Assembly: GCA_002478565.1 (NCBI GenBank)
Contig: DLPC01000006.1
Span: 30,766-94,765 of the forward strand
Reading direction: 5' to 3'
Length of the DNA stretch: 64,000 bases
Origin: Flavobacteriales bacterium UBA7468
GTDB lineage: Bacteria; Bacteroidota; Bacteroidia; Flavobacteriales_D; Crocinitomicaceae
Position numbers and translations under genes: made by a program. Positions 42,985 through 52,533 of this stretch are shown piece after piece; the stretch's first letter is position 1; every line of letters starts with the position of its first letter. A model generated the notes under the pieces. That model was not told the origin of the DNA, made no database searches, and was given only the letters and a program-made list of their open reading frames with translations.

Positions 42985-44382
42985 TTAATCAAGTGAACCA
43001 ATCATTTTTGATGGGTCGACAATTTGGTCGTATTCTTCAGAGCTTACGTGTCCTAAACCAACCGCTGCTTCTTTCAAAGTAGTGCCGTTTTTATGTGCGT
43101 ATTTGGCAATTTCTGCAGCTTTATAGTATCCAATTTTAGTATTGAGCGCTGTTACCAACATGAGTGAGTTGTCAAGGTGTTGTTTAACCACAGGCAAGTT
43201 GGCTTCGATACCAACAGCGCAATTATCTGCAAACGAAACGCAAGCATCGCCGATAAGGCGCGCAGATTGCAATACGTTTGCAGCAATCACAGGCTTGAAT
43301 ACGTTTAACTCAAAATGACCATTTGACCCCGCAACACTCACCGTAACATCGTTACCCATTACTTGAGCACAAACCATAGTTAGCGCCTCAGGTTGCGTAG
43401 GGTTTACTTTTCCTGGCATAATAGATGAACCCGGCTCGTTGTCTGGAATAATAATTTCGCCAATACCACAACGCGGGCCCGAGGACAACATGCGAATGTC
43501 GTTGGCAATTTTCATTAAAGAAACCGCCGAACGCTTGAGCGCACCAGATAACTCAACCATAGCATCGTGTGCGGCTAGCGCTTCAAATTTATTGGCCGCT
43601 GTAATAAAAGGCAGCCCAGTAAATTCGGCAATTCTTTTGGCCACTAAAACATCATAACCTTTTGGGGTGTTGAGGCCGGTGCCAACAGCGGTGCCGCCTA
43701 GTGCCAATTCAGAAACCGCTACTAAAGCGTTTTTTATGGCGCGAACCGAATTGTCAATTTGTGCGACATAGCCACTGAATTCTTGCCCCAATGTGAGTGG
43801 TGTTGCGTCCATAAAGTGTGTTCTGCCGGTTTTCACAACAGTTTTAAATTGCTCAACTTTTGCTTGAAGAACAGCGCGCAAATGCAACAACCCTGGCAGT
43901 GTGGTTTCAACCGTCATTTTGTAAGCAGCGATGTGCATTGCCGTAGGGTAGGTATCGTTGGAGCTTTGAGATTTATTGACGTCGTCATTAGGGTTTAAGA
44001 CCTTTTGTTCGTCGTTCAAAGAACCACCTTGAAGTACATGGCCACGATTTGCAATAACTTCGTTGCAGTTCATGTTGGATTGTGTCCCGGATCCAGTTTG
44101 CCAAATTACTAGCGGAAATTCTTCATTGTGTTGTCCTGTTAGGATTTCGTCACAAACTTTAGAAATGAGTTCTTTTTTTTCTGCTGGAAGCACGCCCAAT
44201 TCATGGTTTGCGTGCGCCGCTGCCTTTTTAAGATAGGCAAATGCATGAATGACCTCAATAGGCATGGACCCTTCCGGACCAATTTTAAAATTGTTGCGAG
44301 AACGCTCTGTTTGAGCACCCCAATAGCGGTGAGCAGGTACTTTTACCTCGCCCATTGTGTCTTTTTCAATGCGGAATTCCAT
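42985..44382 (-). CDS. fumC: Fumarate hydratase class II
   Basis: 465 residues, the normal length. It hydrates fumarate to malate. The class II signature [11 protein letters not shown] is complete, with [49 protein letters not shown] and GTAVGTGLN also typical. The ATG at 44382 ([16 protein letters not shown]) is the conserved start; in-frame codons to 44436 overlap the promoter region of the divergent small gene. It has its own -7 box TATTTTTG (44434-44441). Downstream is icd, 81 nt away. Confidence 0.96.
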   Translation of the reverse strand: MEFRIEKDTMGEVKVPAHRYWGAQTERSRNNFKIGPEGSMPIEVIHAFAYLKKAAAHANHELGVLPAEKKELISKVCDEILTGQHNEEFPLVIWQTGSGTQSNMNCNEVIANRGHVLQGGSLNDEQKVLNPNDDVNKSQSSNDTYPTAMHIAAYKMTVETTLPGLLHLRAVLQAKVEQFKTVVKTGRTHFMDATPLTLGQEFSGYVAQIDNSVRAIKNALVAVSELALGGTAVGTGLNTPKGYDVLVAKRIAEFTGLPFITAANKFEALAAHDAMVELSGALKRSAVSLMKIANDIRMLSSGPRCGIGEIIIPDNEPGSSIMPGKVNPTQPEALTMVCAQVMGNDVTVSVAGSNGHFELNVFKPVIAANVLQSARLIGDACVSFADNCAVGIEANLPVVKQHLDNSLMLVTALNTKIGYYKAAEIAKYAHKNGTTLKEAAVGLGHVSSEEYDQIVDPSKMIGSLD

Positions 44383-44388
44383 TTTTTC

Positions 44389-44418
44389 TTGTTTGTTAAT
44401 TAATTTGTGGTAATTTTG
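44389..44418 (+). promoter_or_regulatory. Promoter TTG-N19-TAATTTTG for the 51-aa gene
   Basis: TTG at 44389-44391 and TAATTTTG at 44411-44418 match the Bacteroidota consensus exactly with the ideal 19-nt spacing. This is the best promoter match in the window. The ATG at 44449 follows about 26 nt after the expected start site. Confidence 0.7.
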
Positions 44419-44433
44419 AAGCGTATTCAACTG

Positions 44434-44441
44434 CAAAAATA
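44434..44441 (-). promoter_or_regulatory. -7 element for fumC (TATTTTTG)
   Basis: Exact TAnnTTTG on the minus strand, giving a leader of about 47 nt to the fumC ATG at 44382. The element lies inside the divergent promoter region of the small gene. Confidence 0.45.
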
Positions 44442-44448
44442 ATAGAAG

Positions 44449-44604
44449 ATGAGCACTTTCGGTATTGTAATGTTTCTTTTAATTGGCGGAATGGCCTTTT
44501 GGATGTTGTTCTTTTTGTTAGGTTTTATCCTTCCTTATTGGTTAACACTAGGTCTTTTTGAACAACTACGTCCAAAACGCATTTTTGACGAAAAGGAGAA
44601 ATAA
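44449..44604 (+). CDS. 51-residue membrane protein
   Basis: A 51-residue frame with one or two hydrophobic helices (about 4-22 and 20-37, [19 protein letters not shown] then [13 protein letters not shown]), then a charged tail [14 protein letters not shown], predicting a cytosolic C terminus. It has the best promoter match in the window upstream and a perfect terminator downstream, so it is a monocistronic gene rather than a chance frame. It is too short for similarity-based annotation by eye. Function unknown. Confidence 0.7.
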   Translation: MSTFGIVMFLLIGGMAFWMLFFLLGFILPYWLTLGLFEQLRPKRIFDEKEK

Positions 44605-44621
44605 TCCAATCTCACTTACCG

Positions 44622-44646
44622 AAAGCGCCAACCGGCGCTTTTTTTT
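44622..44646. terminator. Bidirectional Rho-independent terminator
   Basis: AAAGCGCC (44622-44629) and GGCGCTTT (44634-44641) form an 8-bp stem with a 4-nt loop. Eight T follow the GGCGC arm on the plus strand and three A precede the other arm. It serves the small + gene and perhaps the - bestrophin gene, whose stop is at 44645. Confidence 0.85.
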
Positions 44647-45511
44647 ATACCCCAAAAATTTGTTGGCAGTTTTGCTCAATTGTTTGACACAGTTGATCTG
44701 TAGGGAGGTCATTTTCATCTGAACCAAAAGGATCCTCAATTTCTTCAGCAAGTAACTCCATGCTTACCAAAGCATAAAAGACGAATGTTGAAATAAAAGC
44801 AGAGAAGTATCCAAAAAGCGGAACAAAAGCCAAAGGCATGGTAAGCACATAGATAAAAATAAACTTTTTGATAAAAAGGCTGTATGAAAAAGGAATGGGG
44901 GTGTTCTTAATGCGTTCACAAGTACCAAGGGAAGCAACAAGGGCATCCATATCTTTTTGTACCGCAAGCCAAAATTCTTGACTAATCACTTGGTTTTTGA
45001 GTAGTTTTTGTAATTCAATGCGCATTTGCTGTTGAATTGCGATTGGCTCATGACCCTCAAATGAAAATCTATTCTGCCATGTTGGAAGTTTGGTGTCATT
45101 TTTTAGTGTTTTGTTTCGCAAGTGATTTTTTACAGCAAATACAAACAAAGTAATCAATTCTCGAAACAAAATCTTTTGCTCAGTATTGATATCCAGCACG
45201 CTTAATTTGGAACTCAAGCTTCTTGAGTCATTAACAATTGCGCCCCAGGCCTTTCTTCCTTCCCACCAGCGGTCATAAGCCGTATTTGTACGAAATACAA
45301 GTAATAACGAAATCACAAAACCAAGAAGAGAGTAGACAGTAGTAAGGTTTTTAAGAAATATAGCTTCAGGAAAAAATGCAATTTCAATATACGCAATCAG
45401 AATGGATAGGAGACTTATATATATCAACTCTTTCCACATCATGCGAGCTGTGTCGCTCTTATGAAAAGAAAAAATAAATGAAAGCCAGTGTTTTGGGTTG
45501 TAGTTGATCAT
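44645..45511 (-). CDS. Bestrophin family membrane protein
   Basis: 288 residues. Four membrane regions and the family motif RTNTAYDRWWEGRKAWGAIVNDSR are clear, with MPLAFVPLFGYFSA and the acidic ELLAEEIEDPFGSDENDLP at the end, the bestrophin ion-channel hallmark. Bacterial bestrophins form pentameric ion channels in the inner membrane. Its stop lies in the bidirectional terminator. Divergent from the tryptophan dioxygenase gene, with 84 nt between the start codons. Confidence 0.88.
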   Translation of the reverse strand: MINYNPKHWLSFIFSFHKSDTARMMWKELIYISLLSILIAYIEIAFFPEAIFLKNLTTVYSLLGFVISLLLVFRTNTAYDRWWEGRKAWGAIVNDSRSLSSKLSVLDINTEQKILFRELITLFVFAVKNHLRNKTLKNDTKLPTWQNRFSFEGHEPIAIQQQMRIELQKLLKNQVISQEFWLAVQKDMDALVASLGTCERIKNTPIPFSYSLFIKKFIFIYVLTMPLAFVPLFGYFSAFISTFVFYALVSMELLAEEIEDPFGSDENDLPTDQLCQTIEQNCQQIFGV

Positions 45512-45595
45512 AGGATTAGAATTATGACAAAAGTAATTATTCCTTGGAGCATAAAAATCCTTAATTTCGAAGCATCAATTTCAACATCATTAGCC

Positions 45596-46552
45596 ATGGA
45601 AATCACACCAGAACTCAAAGAGAAATTATCCTTACTTCATGAGAAATATGCCGCGCTCGGTGAAGATTTCAACGCCTACTTAGAAGGCTTACTCTATGCA
45701 GATGTCACCACATACTGGGATTATATTCAGTTAGACACTCTATTGAGTCTACAAAAACCAAAGACATCTTTTCCAGATGAAGTGGTTTTTATCATGTACC
45801 ATCAAATTACAGAGCTATATTTTAAACTTGCGCTCCGAGAATTTGAAGCTCTGGGCGAAGTTGCAAAACCCACCAAACAACATTTTATTGATCGTGTTAC
45901 ACGCATCAATAGATATTTTGATGCTTTAGTAAAAAGTTTTGAAATCATGATTGATGGCATGGACCGCGATGAGTTTTTAAAATTCAGAATGAGTTTATTG
46001 CCCGCTTCAGGTTTTCAATCTGCACAGTACCGCGAAATTGAAATTTACAGCACAGATTTTATCAATTTGGTAGCCAAAGATGTTCGTGAAACCATGAGAG
46101 GGGTTGAAGATATTGCCCGATTATTTGAAAACATTTATTGGAAGGCTGGTGCCACAGAAGTTGCCACTGGTAAAAAAACGCTGACACTGATTCAATTCGA
46201 ACAAAAATATAAAGACCAATTCATTGCGCTTGGCGAACATTGCAAGCATAAAAATCTATGGCAAGTTTACTTGAGGCTTTCTTCAGAAGATCAAAAAGAT
46301 GAAGCAGTTCAAAATGCTTTGCGTCAAAACGATGTGAATGTGAATATCAATTGGCCTTTAGCGCATTATAAATCTGCTGTTCGTTATTTGGCGCGTCAAG
46401 ATAAAGATGTTGCTGCCACAGGGGGTACCAATTGGCAAAAGTATTTACCGCCACGTTTTCAAAAGCGCATTTTTTATCCCTCCCTCTGGAGTTCAGAAGA
46501 GCACGAAAATTGGGGAAAAGCTTGGGTAGAGGAAGCGCTAAGTCCGCGTTAG
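45596..46552 (+). CDS. kynA: Tryptophan 2,3-dioxygenase
   Basis: 318 residues from the ATG at 45596, the normal N terminus; 36 upstream in-frame codons reach into the divergent bestrophin gene and are not used. It opens the indole ring of tryptophan to N-formylkynurenine with a heme. DEVVFIMYHQITELYFKLALRE carries the conserved His69, and FRMSLLPASGFQSAQYREIE the substrate-binding Arg. GGTNWQKYLPP matches the GTGGS-type C-terminal loop. No other kyn gene is in the window. Its stop overlaps the convergent OppA-like gene by 4 nt. Confidence 0.9.
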   Translation: MEITPELKEKLSLLHEKYAALGEDFNAYLEGLLYADVTTYWDYIQLDTLLSLQKPKTSFPDEVVFIMYHQITELYFKLALREFEALGEVAKPTKQHFIDRVTRINRYFDALVKSFEIMIDGMDRDEFLKFRMSLLPASGFQSAQYREIEIYSTDFINLVAKDVRETMRGVEDIARLFENIYWKAGATEVATGKKTLTLIQFEQKYKDQFIALGEHCKHKNLWQVYLRLSSEDQKDEAVQNALRQNDVNVNINWPLAHYKSAVRYLARQDKDVAATGGTNWQKYLPPRFQKRIFYPSLWSSEEHENWGKAWVEEALSPR

Positions 46553-48291
46553 TTCTCCTCGGCTTTAAATCCTTTTAAGTAAATTTTTGAGAAGTCAACA
46601 AGTCCGGATTCAGCTAATTGAAAACCGCGTACTTGAAGCTTGTGAATCATAAAGAAATCTTCAGTGTAAACAGGTATCAGCGCATAGCTGCTAATGATTT
46701 CTTTTTCACATATTTTCTGAGCCAGCACTTGCAAAGGACTTTCCGGACGTTCAAAAATAGAAGATAAATAATAGCGATCTACGGCACTATTTTTAAAGAA
46801 AACAGGATTCTGCGCAGCGCTATAAAAAAGCCTAAGATATGATTCGGCACCAGGATAATCTCCAACCCATCCGCCCCTCCAAATATCGATATTAGTGTCA
46901 GAGAGTTGTTTGCTAATATTATTGTTATACATTAAGCGGACCGAAATTCCTAGCTTCTCTTGGATCATTTTCTGGACCGCCCTACACCATGTTCCAGCGA
47001 CGGAGTTTTTAACCCCTCTTACCGCCAAATTAATTTTCGGGAAGGGATTGTCTGGTCCGAATCCAGCCAATTTTAAATAATTTTTCGCCAACTTTATTTT
47101 ATCCGTTATTCTACTATTTTGATCTTGAAAATCTCTTAATAGCTCATTGCGGTATCCATTTCTCTCTGGAATGAATCTTCCACCCATTGGGCTGCCCTCA
47201 CCGTTTAAATCATTCGCACAAATTAACTCTGGATCGATGACCAAAGAAAAAGCCTTTCTCACGAGTAGTTGGCGAAATGGGCCTTTCATGGTATTGAAAT
47301 AGAGGTAATGAATTTTCGAAGAAGGCCGAATGTAGACCTCATGAAGAGGATTTTTACCCTTCTGAGCATCTTGTAGCGTTCCAAAAGCACTTGGCAATTG
47401 ATTTACGGGTAGATCAAACAACAAGTCGGTTTGATTAGCGGAAAAAAGTTTGTGTTCTTTAGAGCTAGAGACGCCAGTATAAATAATGACCTCGTCTAAA
47501 TAAGGAAGCTGGTTGCCATAACGATCGTAGTTCCAGTAATCTTTATTGCGCAGAAACGAAAGTGTTTTACCCTTTTTGGAGTTCAGGTAAAAAGCGCCGG
47601 TTCCGATTGGGTGGGCGGGCAAACCAGTCCTATAATAATCAGCGGCAACCCGACTAAGTACACCAAGGCTGTTGTTGGAAAGTATAGATAGGAAGTGGTT
47701 GTATGCGGCAGTTAATTGAATTTTTACAGTGTATTTATCAATGATCTGTATACCGCTAACTGTATTTAAAAATGGACTTTTATTTTGTATGTAAAATTGC
47801 TTCGCGCCTACAATTAATTCAGTCAAGAGGTGACTTTGTTGATTCAAGTTGTTTTTTGAACAAGCAAAGGACAACGTAAACGCAAGGTCTTTAGCTGTTA
47901 ATTCACGAGAGCTAAATCGAAAACAAGCATCCTTAGAAAAATAAACCCCCTGTTTTAAACGAAGTGTGATGACTTTTTGATCTTTCGAAACCCGAACAGA
48001 TTTGGCCAAATTATATTCCCAACCGCGTTGATTATCTGCAGCAGTGAGCACGGGTTCATAAACCAACTGCAGTGCTCTTTGATAATCGAGGGTATTGGAT
48101 GATAACGGAAACAGGGTGTTGAATGCTTCAACTGTACTGTAACGTAGTGTTCCTCCTAAAACGACTGGGCCTTTAGCTTTTTGTCGCTGACTAGGCCATA
48201 AAAAAACAAAGCAAAATAGAAGAGTACCAACAACTAGCAAAAGCCAACCTGGCCGAGTTAATGCGGTCTTATTAATGCTCGGAACCCCCAA
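46549..48291 (-). CDS. Family 5 (OppA-like) substrate-binding protein, membrane-anchored
   Basis: 580 residues. A hydrophobic N-terminal segment (about 14-32: WLLLVVGTLLFCFVFLWP) has no lipobox, so it looks like a signal anchor. The rest is an SBP_bac_5 domain: GGTLRYSTVEAFNTLFPL, KDQKVITLRLKQGVYFS, and the later GEGSPMGGRFIP and DIWRGGWVGDYPGAESYLRLFYS. Such proteins usually bring oligopeptides to an ABC importer, but no permease or ATPase is nearby. It precedes a large T9SS protein gene by 3 nt (downstream of it in transcription), so it may be co-transcribed. Confidence 0.85.
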   Translation of the reverse strand: MGVPSINKTALTRPGWLLLVVGTLLFCFVFLWPSQRQKAKGPVVLGGTLRYSTVEAFNTLFPLSSNTLDYQRALQLVYEPVLTAADNQRGWEYNLAKSVRVSKDQKVITLRLKQGVYFSKDACFRFSSRELTAKDLAFTLSFACSKNNLNQQSHLLTELIVGAKQFYIQNKSPFLNTVSGIQIIDKYTVKIQLTAAYNHFLSILSNNSLGVLSRVAADYYRTGLPAHPIGTGAFYLNSKKGKTLSFLRNKDYWNYDRYGNQLPYLDEVIIYTGVSSSKEHKLFSANQTDLLFDLPVNQLPSAFGTLQDAQKGKNPLHEVYIRPSSKIHYLYFNTMKGPFRQLLVRKAFSLVIDPELICANDLNGEGSPMGGRFIPERNGYRNELLRDFQDQNSRITDKIKLAKNYLKLAGFGPDNPFPKINLAVRGVKNSVAGTWCRAVQKMIQEKLGISVRLMYNNNISKQLSDTNIDIWRGGWVGDYPGAESYLRLFYSAAQNPVFFKNSAVDRYYLSSIFERPESPLQVLAQKICEKEIISSYALIPVYTEDFFMIHKLQVRGFQLAESGLVDFSKIYLKGFKAEEN

Positions 48292-48294
48292 GTT

Positions 48295-50556
48295 TTATTT
48301 TTTATTTACCAAGTGCAAGAAGCCATGGCCGGTCACTTCTTGACCGTTTAGGCCAGTTGCAAGGTATGTATAAAAATAAATTCCTTCGCTTGCCAATACA
48401 CCATCAATCTTGCCATCCCAAGCAGGATTGTCGTTGATGAGGTTAACAGAGCTTTTTTCAAACACTACGTTGCCCCATCTGTTCAGAATAGTGAGTTGAA
48501 GCGTGGTTACGTTTTTAGTGTTTAGATAGAATAATTCATTGTTGTTGTCTGCGTTCGGGCTAAATACATTAGGCGCAATGACAACTGGTTCGGGAATAAT
48601 ACATGTGCCGTCATCTACATTAGCCAGTGGATTGTAATTAATAGCCTCTGGGTTAGTACAGCCACAAATAAAGACCGTTATCGTAGTGCTTGCTTGGTCA
48701 GTACATTGTGCTCCTTGCAACGCAGTTAGTGTTACTACATATGGGCTTTGTGTGGCATCATACGACATACTAACTGGACCTGCTGAATTGGAGGTTTGAC
48801 CATTTCCAAAGTCCCACGCATAGGTTTGTGCATTTTGGCTTGTATTGGTAAACGTGACATTCAGCGTTTCGCAACCTTCAGTAATTGACGCACTGAATTG
48901 TGCTACTGGTGGGTCTAGTAGGTCAACAAAGGCACTGTCCGAAACCGAACAAACGTTGTCTTCGACAGTAATGTAATACCATCCTGAAGGAATATTTTGC
49001 CATACAGAAGCATCGATGAAGCCATTTGGCCCCGGACCAGTCCATGTATACTGTGGCACCCCTTGTAAGCCGGTCGCTTGAACGGAGACATAACCTGTCG
49101 GAACACAGGTTGAAGGGCCAATGTAAATGGTGTCAATAGCCAAAGTTTGGTTCATGGTAATTGAAACGGTGTCTGTTTGTGTGAAATTACAGTTATCGGT
49201 GGCGGTTACTAAATAGTACATGGTGCCGTTTTGTCCAATGCTCACAGAGATAGAGTCGTTAGTGCCTAGCGGAACCCCGACAAGGTTTTCCCAGGAGTAG
49301 TTGTAAGGAGCGTAGCCACCAGAGGCGCTTGCTGCAAGCCAAACGCTGTCTGAGGCACAGTACACGGTAGGATTATTACCAGTTATGTTGATAATTGGCC
49401 CTTCCCCAATGTAAATGGTTCCGTAAGAGGTTATGGTATCTCCACATGGGTTGATGAGTTGTACAGTAATCACAACGGATTCAAAACCTTCGTTGATGCC
49501 GTCTTGCGTTGGTGTTAAGTTGATAATCACGGTGTCTTCGCCAGGCAAGAAGGTGATTGGGTTTGGCAAGGTGTTGTAGTCGATACCTTGTTGAGCCACA
49601 CCGCCAATAGTGTAGTTGATAATGAGGGTGTCGTTTACTTGTCCGGGAGGGCGGGTGAAAATAAAGTCTGCATAGGTACAGCCTTCGACAATAGTGGTGT
49701 CTCCGGAAACAGTGGCAACAGCTACATCAACCGCTGCAGAGCTAAACGAGCCCGCCTCAAGGAATACGCCTGAATCATAAGATTGGTCACCAACGTTAGA
49801 GATTGCCAACTTGATGTGATACAATTGGTTACACTGAACACTGGCCGCTGCAGTAAGTAAAACAGTTGTTCCGTCGTACTGAATGGCATCTCCGTAGGTA
49901 AGCGTAGAGCTGTTTTCATTGAATACGTAGTATTGTGTGTTGTTTACGTCACCGACGTTGTTGATGGTTACCGGGATTCCACCCGGAATAGTTGCAATAT
50001 TGGCGCCACCATTTGGGTAACCGGCAAGAACATGTGGGCCGGAAATACCTGGGCCCCACAAAAAGAGTCCAAAGGCATCATTAAAAGATGAAGGAGAGAA
50101 CTCTGGGTATTCATCAGAGCCAAACATGTAGTTGAAAACTAGCGTATCACCAGATGGGATGAAGTCAAATTCAAGTACAACACCATTGGTTACGCTTCCT
50201 GCGGCGATGTCGTTGAGGTGAGGGTCTGTGGAAACAGATGAAGTGGCAGGGCTATTATTAGTGAATGACCCACTACTGTTTGGACCCACCGCCGCAGCTG
50301 CATTTCCAGTTGTGAGAATGAGGCCGTTGTTAATAGGAAAGGAAGGATTTGTATTGGTAAAATATCCTACATTGCCTTGCGCTGTATTGGCGAGGGCAGG
50401 ATTGCCATTTATAGTTACGTTAAATGCTGTTACACCAAAACCAAGTAATACGTTGTCAACGAGTTGTTGAGGTGTTTGGGTTGTAGATACTGAAATGGGT
50501 TGTGCAAAAGCAGAACCAACAGTAAGCAAAAAAAGCAGTCGTAGTAAGTGTTTCAT
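48295..50556 (-). CDS. T9SS type B sorting-domain protein with choice-of-anchor L and PKD domains
   Basis: 753 residues. Signal peptide (MKHLLRLLFLLTVGSAFAQ), a choice-of-anchor L-like domain (about 35-280: GYFTNTNPSFPINNGLILTTG, FNYMFGSDEYPEFSPS, ISNVGDQSYDSGVFLEAGSF), a Calx-beta-like stretch (about 285-390), SprB-like/Ig-like repeats, a PKD domain (AYAWDFGNGQTSNS) and a C-terminal gliding-motility-type sorting domain (APNVFSPNADNNNELF, ILNRWGNVVFEKS). It should be exported by T9SS and act as an adhesin or surface protein. The start at 50556 is the ATG that opens the signal peptide; upstream codons lie in the leader. Confidence 0.85.
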   Translation of the reverse strand: MKHLLRLLFLLTVGSAFAQPISVSTTQTPQQLVDNVLLGFGVTAFNVTINGNPALANTAQGNVGYFTNTNPSFPINNGLILTTGNAAAAVGPNSSGSFTNNSPATSSVSTDPHLNDIAAGSVTNGVVLEFDFIPSGDTLVFNYMFGSDEYPEFSPSSFNDAFGLFLWGPGISGPHVLAGYPNGGANIATIPGGIPVTINNVGDVNNTQYYVFNENSSTLTYGDAIQYDGTTVLLTAAASVQCNQLYHIKLAISNVGDQSYDSGVFLEAGSFSSAAVDVAVATVSGDTTIVEGCTYADFIFTRPPGQVNDTLIINYTIGGVAQQGIDYNTLPNPITFLPGEDTVIINLTPTQDGINEGFESVVITVQLINPCGDTITSYGTIYIGEGPIINITGNNPTVYCASDSVWLAASASGGYAPYNYSWENLVGVPLGTNDSISVSIGQNGTMYYLVTATDNCNFTQTDTVSITMNQTLAIDTIYIGPSTCVPTGYVSVQATGLQGVPQYTWTGPGPNGFIDASVWQNIPSGWYYITVEDNVCSVSDSAFVDLLDPPVAQFSASITEGCETLNVTFTNTSQNAQTYAWDFGNGQTSNSAGPVSMSYDATQSPYVVTLTALQGAQCTDQASTTITVFICGCTNPEAINYNPLANVDDGTCIIPEPVVIAPNVFSPNADNNNELFYLNTKNVTTLQLTILNRWGNVVFEKSSVNLINDNPAWDGKIDGVLASEGIYFYTYLATGLNGQEVTGHGFLHLVNKK

Positions 50557-50605
50557 ATGCGCATGTTGTCGGTTTGACGATTTTTTTGGCAAATTAGTTG
50601 CAATA

Positions 50606-50613
50606 CAAAATTA
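50606..50613 (-). promoter_or_regulatory. -7 element for the T9SS type B gene (TAATTTTG)
   Basis: Exact TAnnTTTG on the minus strand, about 44 nt before the ATG at 50556. No clear -33 TTG at 17-23 nt was found. Confidence 0.4.
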
Positions 50614-50674
50614 ATATAATCAACGACGTAGCAAAACCCCGCGATTTTTCGCAACTTTGAAACATTCAAAGATT

Positions 50675-52057
50675 ATGGAAAAAACACAACAATTTATTGG
50701 CCAAAACAAAGAAAAATTTGTGGCCGAATTATTCGATTTATTGCGCATTCCTTCCGTTTCTGCAGACCCAGCCTTTCAAGGAGACGTTCAAGCTTGTGCC
50801 ACGCATTTAGCAACACATTTAAAGGAAATAGGCCTTGATGAGGTCGCTATTTATCCAACAGCCGGCCACCCAATTGTGTATGCCGAAAAGATCATCGATA
50901 AGCACCTACCAACGGTATTGGTATACGGCCATTACGATGTACAACCCGCAGACCCACTAGAGTTGTGGCACAGTCCAGCATTTGAACCAGTCATCAAAAC
51001 CACTGAAATTCATCCAGAAGGCGCCATTTTTGCAAGAGGCGCTTGTGATGATAAAGGGCAATTTTTCATGCATGTGAAGGCCCTTGAAGCCATGCTCAGA
51101 AGCAATGAGCTTCCTTGTAATGTCAAGCTCATGATAGAAGGGGAAGAAGAAATTGGTAGTCCGAACCTAGCCATTTTTGTCAAAGAGAATAAAGCCAAAT
51201 TAAAAGCTGATATCATCTTGGTTTCAGATACAGGCATGTTGGCCAATGATGTGCCATCAATCACTACTGGTTTGCGCGGTTTGAGTTATGTGGAGGTAGA
51301 GGTTACAGGGCCAAACCGAGACCTTCATTCAGGTTTGTATGGCGGCTGTGTGGCCAATCCAATTAATATACTCACACAAATGATTGCGAGCCTACACGAT
51401 GAAAACAATCATATAACTATTCCTGGATTTTATGATAAAGTTGTGGAGTTGTCTGCTGAAGACCGTGCAGAAATGGCAAAAGCACCATTTTCTGAAGAGG
51501 CTTATTGCAAGGCCTTAGATTTGCGACAAACGCACGGTGAATTTGGCTACAGCACCATGGAGCGTGGATCTATTCGCCCCACACTTGACGTGAATGGAAT
51601 TTGGGGAGGCTACACTGGCGAAGGCGCGAAAACAGTCATTGCGTCAAAGGCTTACGCAAAAATCTCGATGCGTTTGGTTCCAGACCAAGATCCAGAAGAA
51701 ATTACACGCTTATTCCAAGAGCACTTTGAAAAAATTGCACCAAATAGTGTTCAAGTAAAAGTACATCCTCATCATGGAGGAGAACCAGTGGTAACCCCAA
51801 CAAATTCATTTGCTTACGACGCAGCAGCAAAAGCTTATGAGCAAACATTTGGTAAAAAACCAATTCCAGTTAGAAGCGGGGGAAGCATTCCTATTATTGC
51901 CATGTTTGAAAAAGAACTTGGTCTTAAAACTATTTTAATGGGATTTGGCCTAGACAGCGATGCCATTCATAGCCCCAATGAGCATTACGGCTTGTTTAAT
52001 TTTTATAAAGGAATAGAAACGATTCCGTATTTTTTCAAAAATTTCAGTCAACAATGA
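50675..52057 (+). CDS. M20 family dipeptidase
   Basis: 460 residues. Zinc-peptidase marks are plain: VLVYGHYDVQPADP (His and Asp ligands), ARGACDDKGQFFMHV (bridging Asp), the catalytic MIEGEEEIGSPNL and the VSDTGMLANDVPSIT loop; a dimerisation lid domain lies in the middle. It resembles the carnosinase/CNDP-like dipeptidases, acting on dipeptides in the cytosol. No signal peptide. An in-frame TTG at 50657 is less likely than the ATG at 50675. A near -7 box CAACTTTG lies at 50652-50659. It overlaps the LEA14-like gene by 4 nt. Confidence 0.9.
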   Translation: MEKTQQFIGQNKEKFVAELFDLLRIPSVSADPAFQGDVQACATHLATHLKEIGLDEVAIYPTAGHPIVYAEKIIDKHLPTVLVYGHYDVQPADPLELWHSPAFEPVIKTTEIHPEGAIFARGACDDKGQFFMHVKALEAMLRSNELPCNVKLMIEGEEEIGSPNLAIFVKENKAKLKADIILVSDTGMLANDVPSITTGLRGLSYVEVEVTGPNRDLHSGLYGGCVANPINILTQMIASLHDENNHITIPGFYDKVVELSAEDRAEMAKAPFSEEAYCKALDLRQTHGEFGYSTMERGSIRPTLDVNGIWGGYTGEGAKTVIASKAYAKISMRLVPDQDPEEITRLFQEHFEKIAPNSVQVKVHPHHGGEPVVTPTNSFAYDAAAKAYEQTFGKKPIPVRSGGSIPIIAMFEKELGLKTILMGFGLDSDAIHSPNEHYGLFNFYKGIETIPYFFKNFSQQ

Positions 52058-52533
52058 AAACATTGAAAAACACCTTTTTTGTATTGTTAGGATTTGCGCT
52101 ATTTTCATGTGCAAGCCTCGAAGAACCTATAGAATTGGTAAGTTACAACGGATCATCTATCAAGCAATTCACGGGTCAATTAGTACAGTTCACGGCAAGT
52201 TTTGAAGTAAAAAACAATTTATGGGTACCCATCAAAATGAAGCCCGGATCCTTTGAAATCTTCGTAGACCAGCAAAAAATAGGCAACCTATATATCGATG
52301 AGCCAGTGAGGCTTAGAGCGTTCAAAGCAAGTGAATTACAAATTCCTGCCCGCATTGTTCCCGAACCAGGTTTCATGACTCAATTGTATCAATCTGCAAA
52401 AAAACAAGATGTTCAGACCAAAATTAGTGGCTATCCAAAAGTAGGTGTGTTTTTTATTTACAAAACAGTTCCAATTTCAAAAGAGACCAAACTTCAACCG
52501 GCACAATTTATGCCTAACCTTCCTATATTCTAA
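52054..52533 (+). CDS. LEA14-like (WHy domain) lipoprotein
   Basis: 159 residues. Signal peptide with lipobox (ALFSC, Cys19), then a single beta-sandwich domain of the LEA type 2 (WHy) group: IELVSYNGSSIKQF, LVQFTASFEVKNNLWVPIKMK, FEIFVDQQKIGNLYIDEPV and a C-terminal KISGYPKVGVFFIYK. A lipoprotein in the periplasm or outer membrane is predicted. Role unknown; related proteins are linked to stress tolerance in plants. It overlaps the dipeptidase gene by 4 nt and shares one base with the start of polA (TAATG). Confidence 0.75.
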   Translation: MKTLKNTFFVLLGFALFSCASLEEPIELVSYNGSSIKQFTGQLVQFTASFEVKNNLWVPIKMKPGSFEIFVDQQKIGNLYIDEPVRLRAFKASELQIPARIVPEPGFMTQLYQSAKKQDVQTKISGYPKVGVFFIYKTVPISKETKLQPAQFMPNLPIF

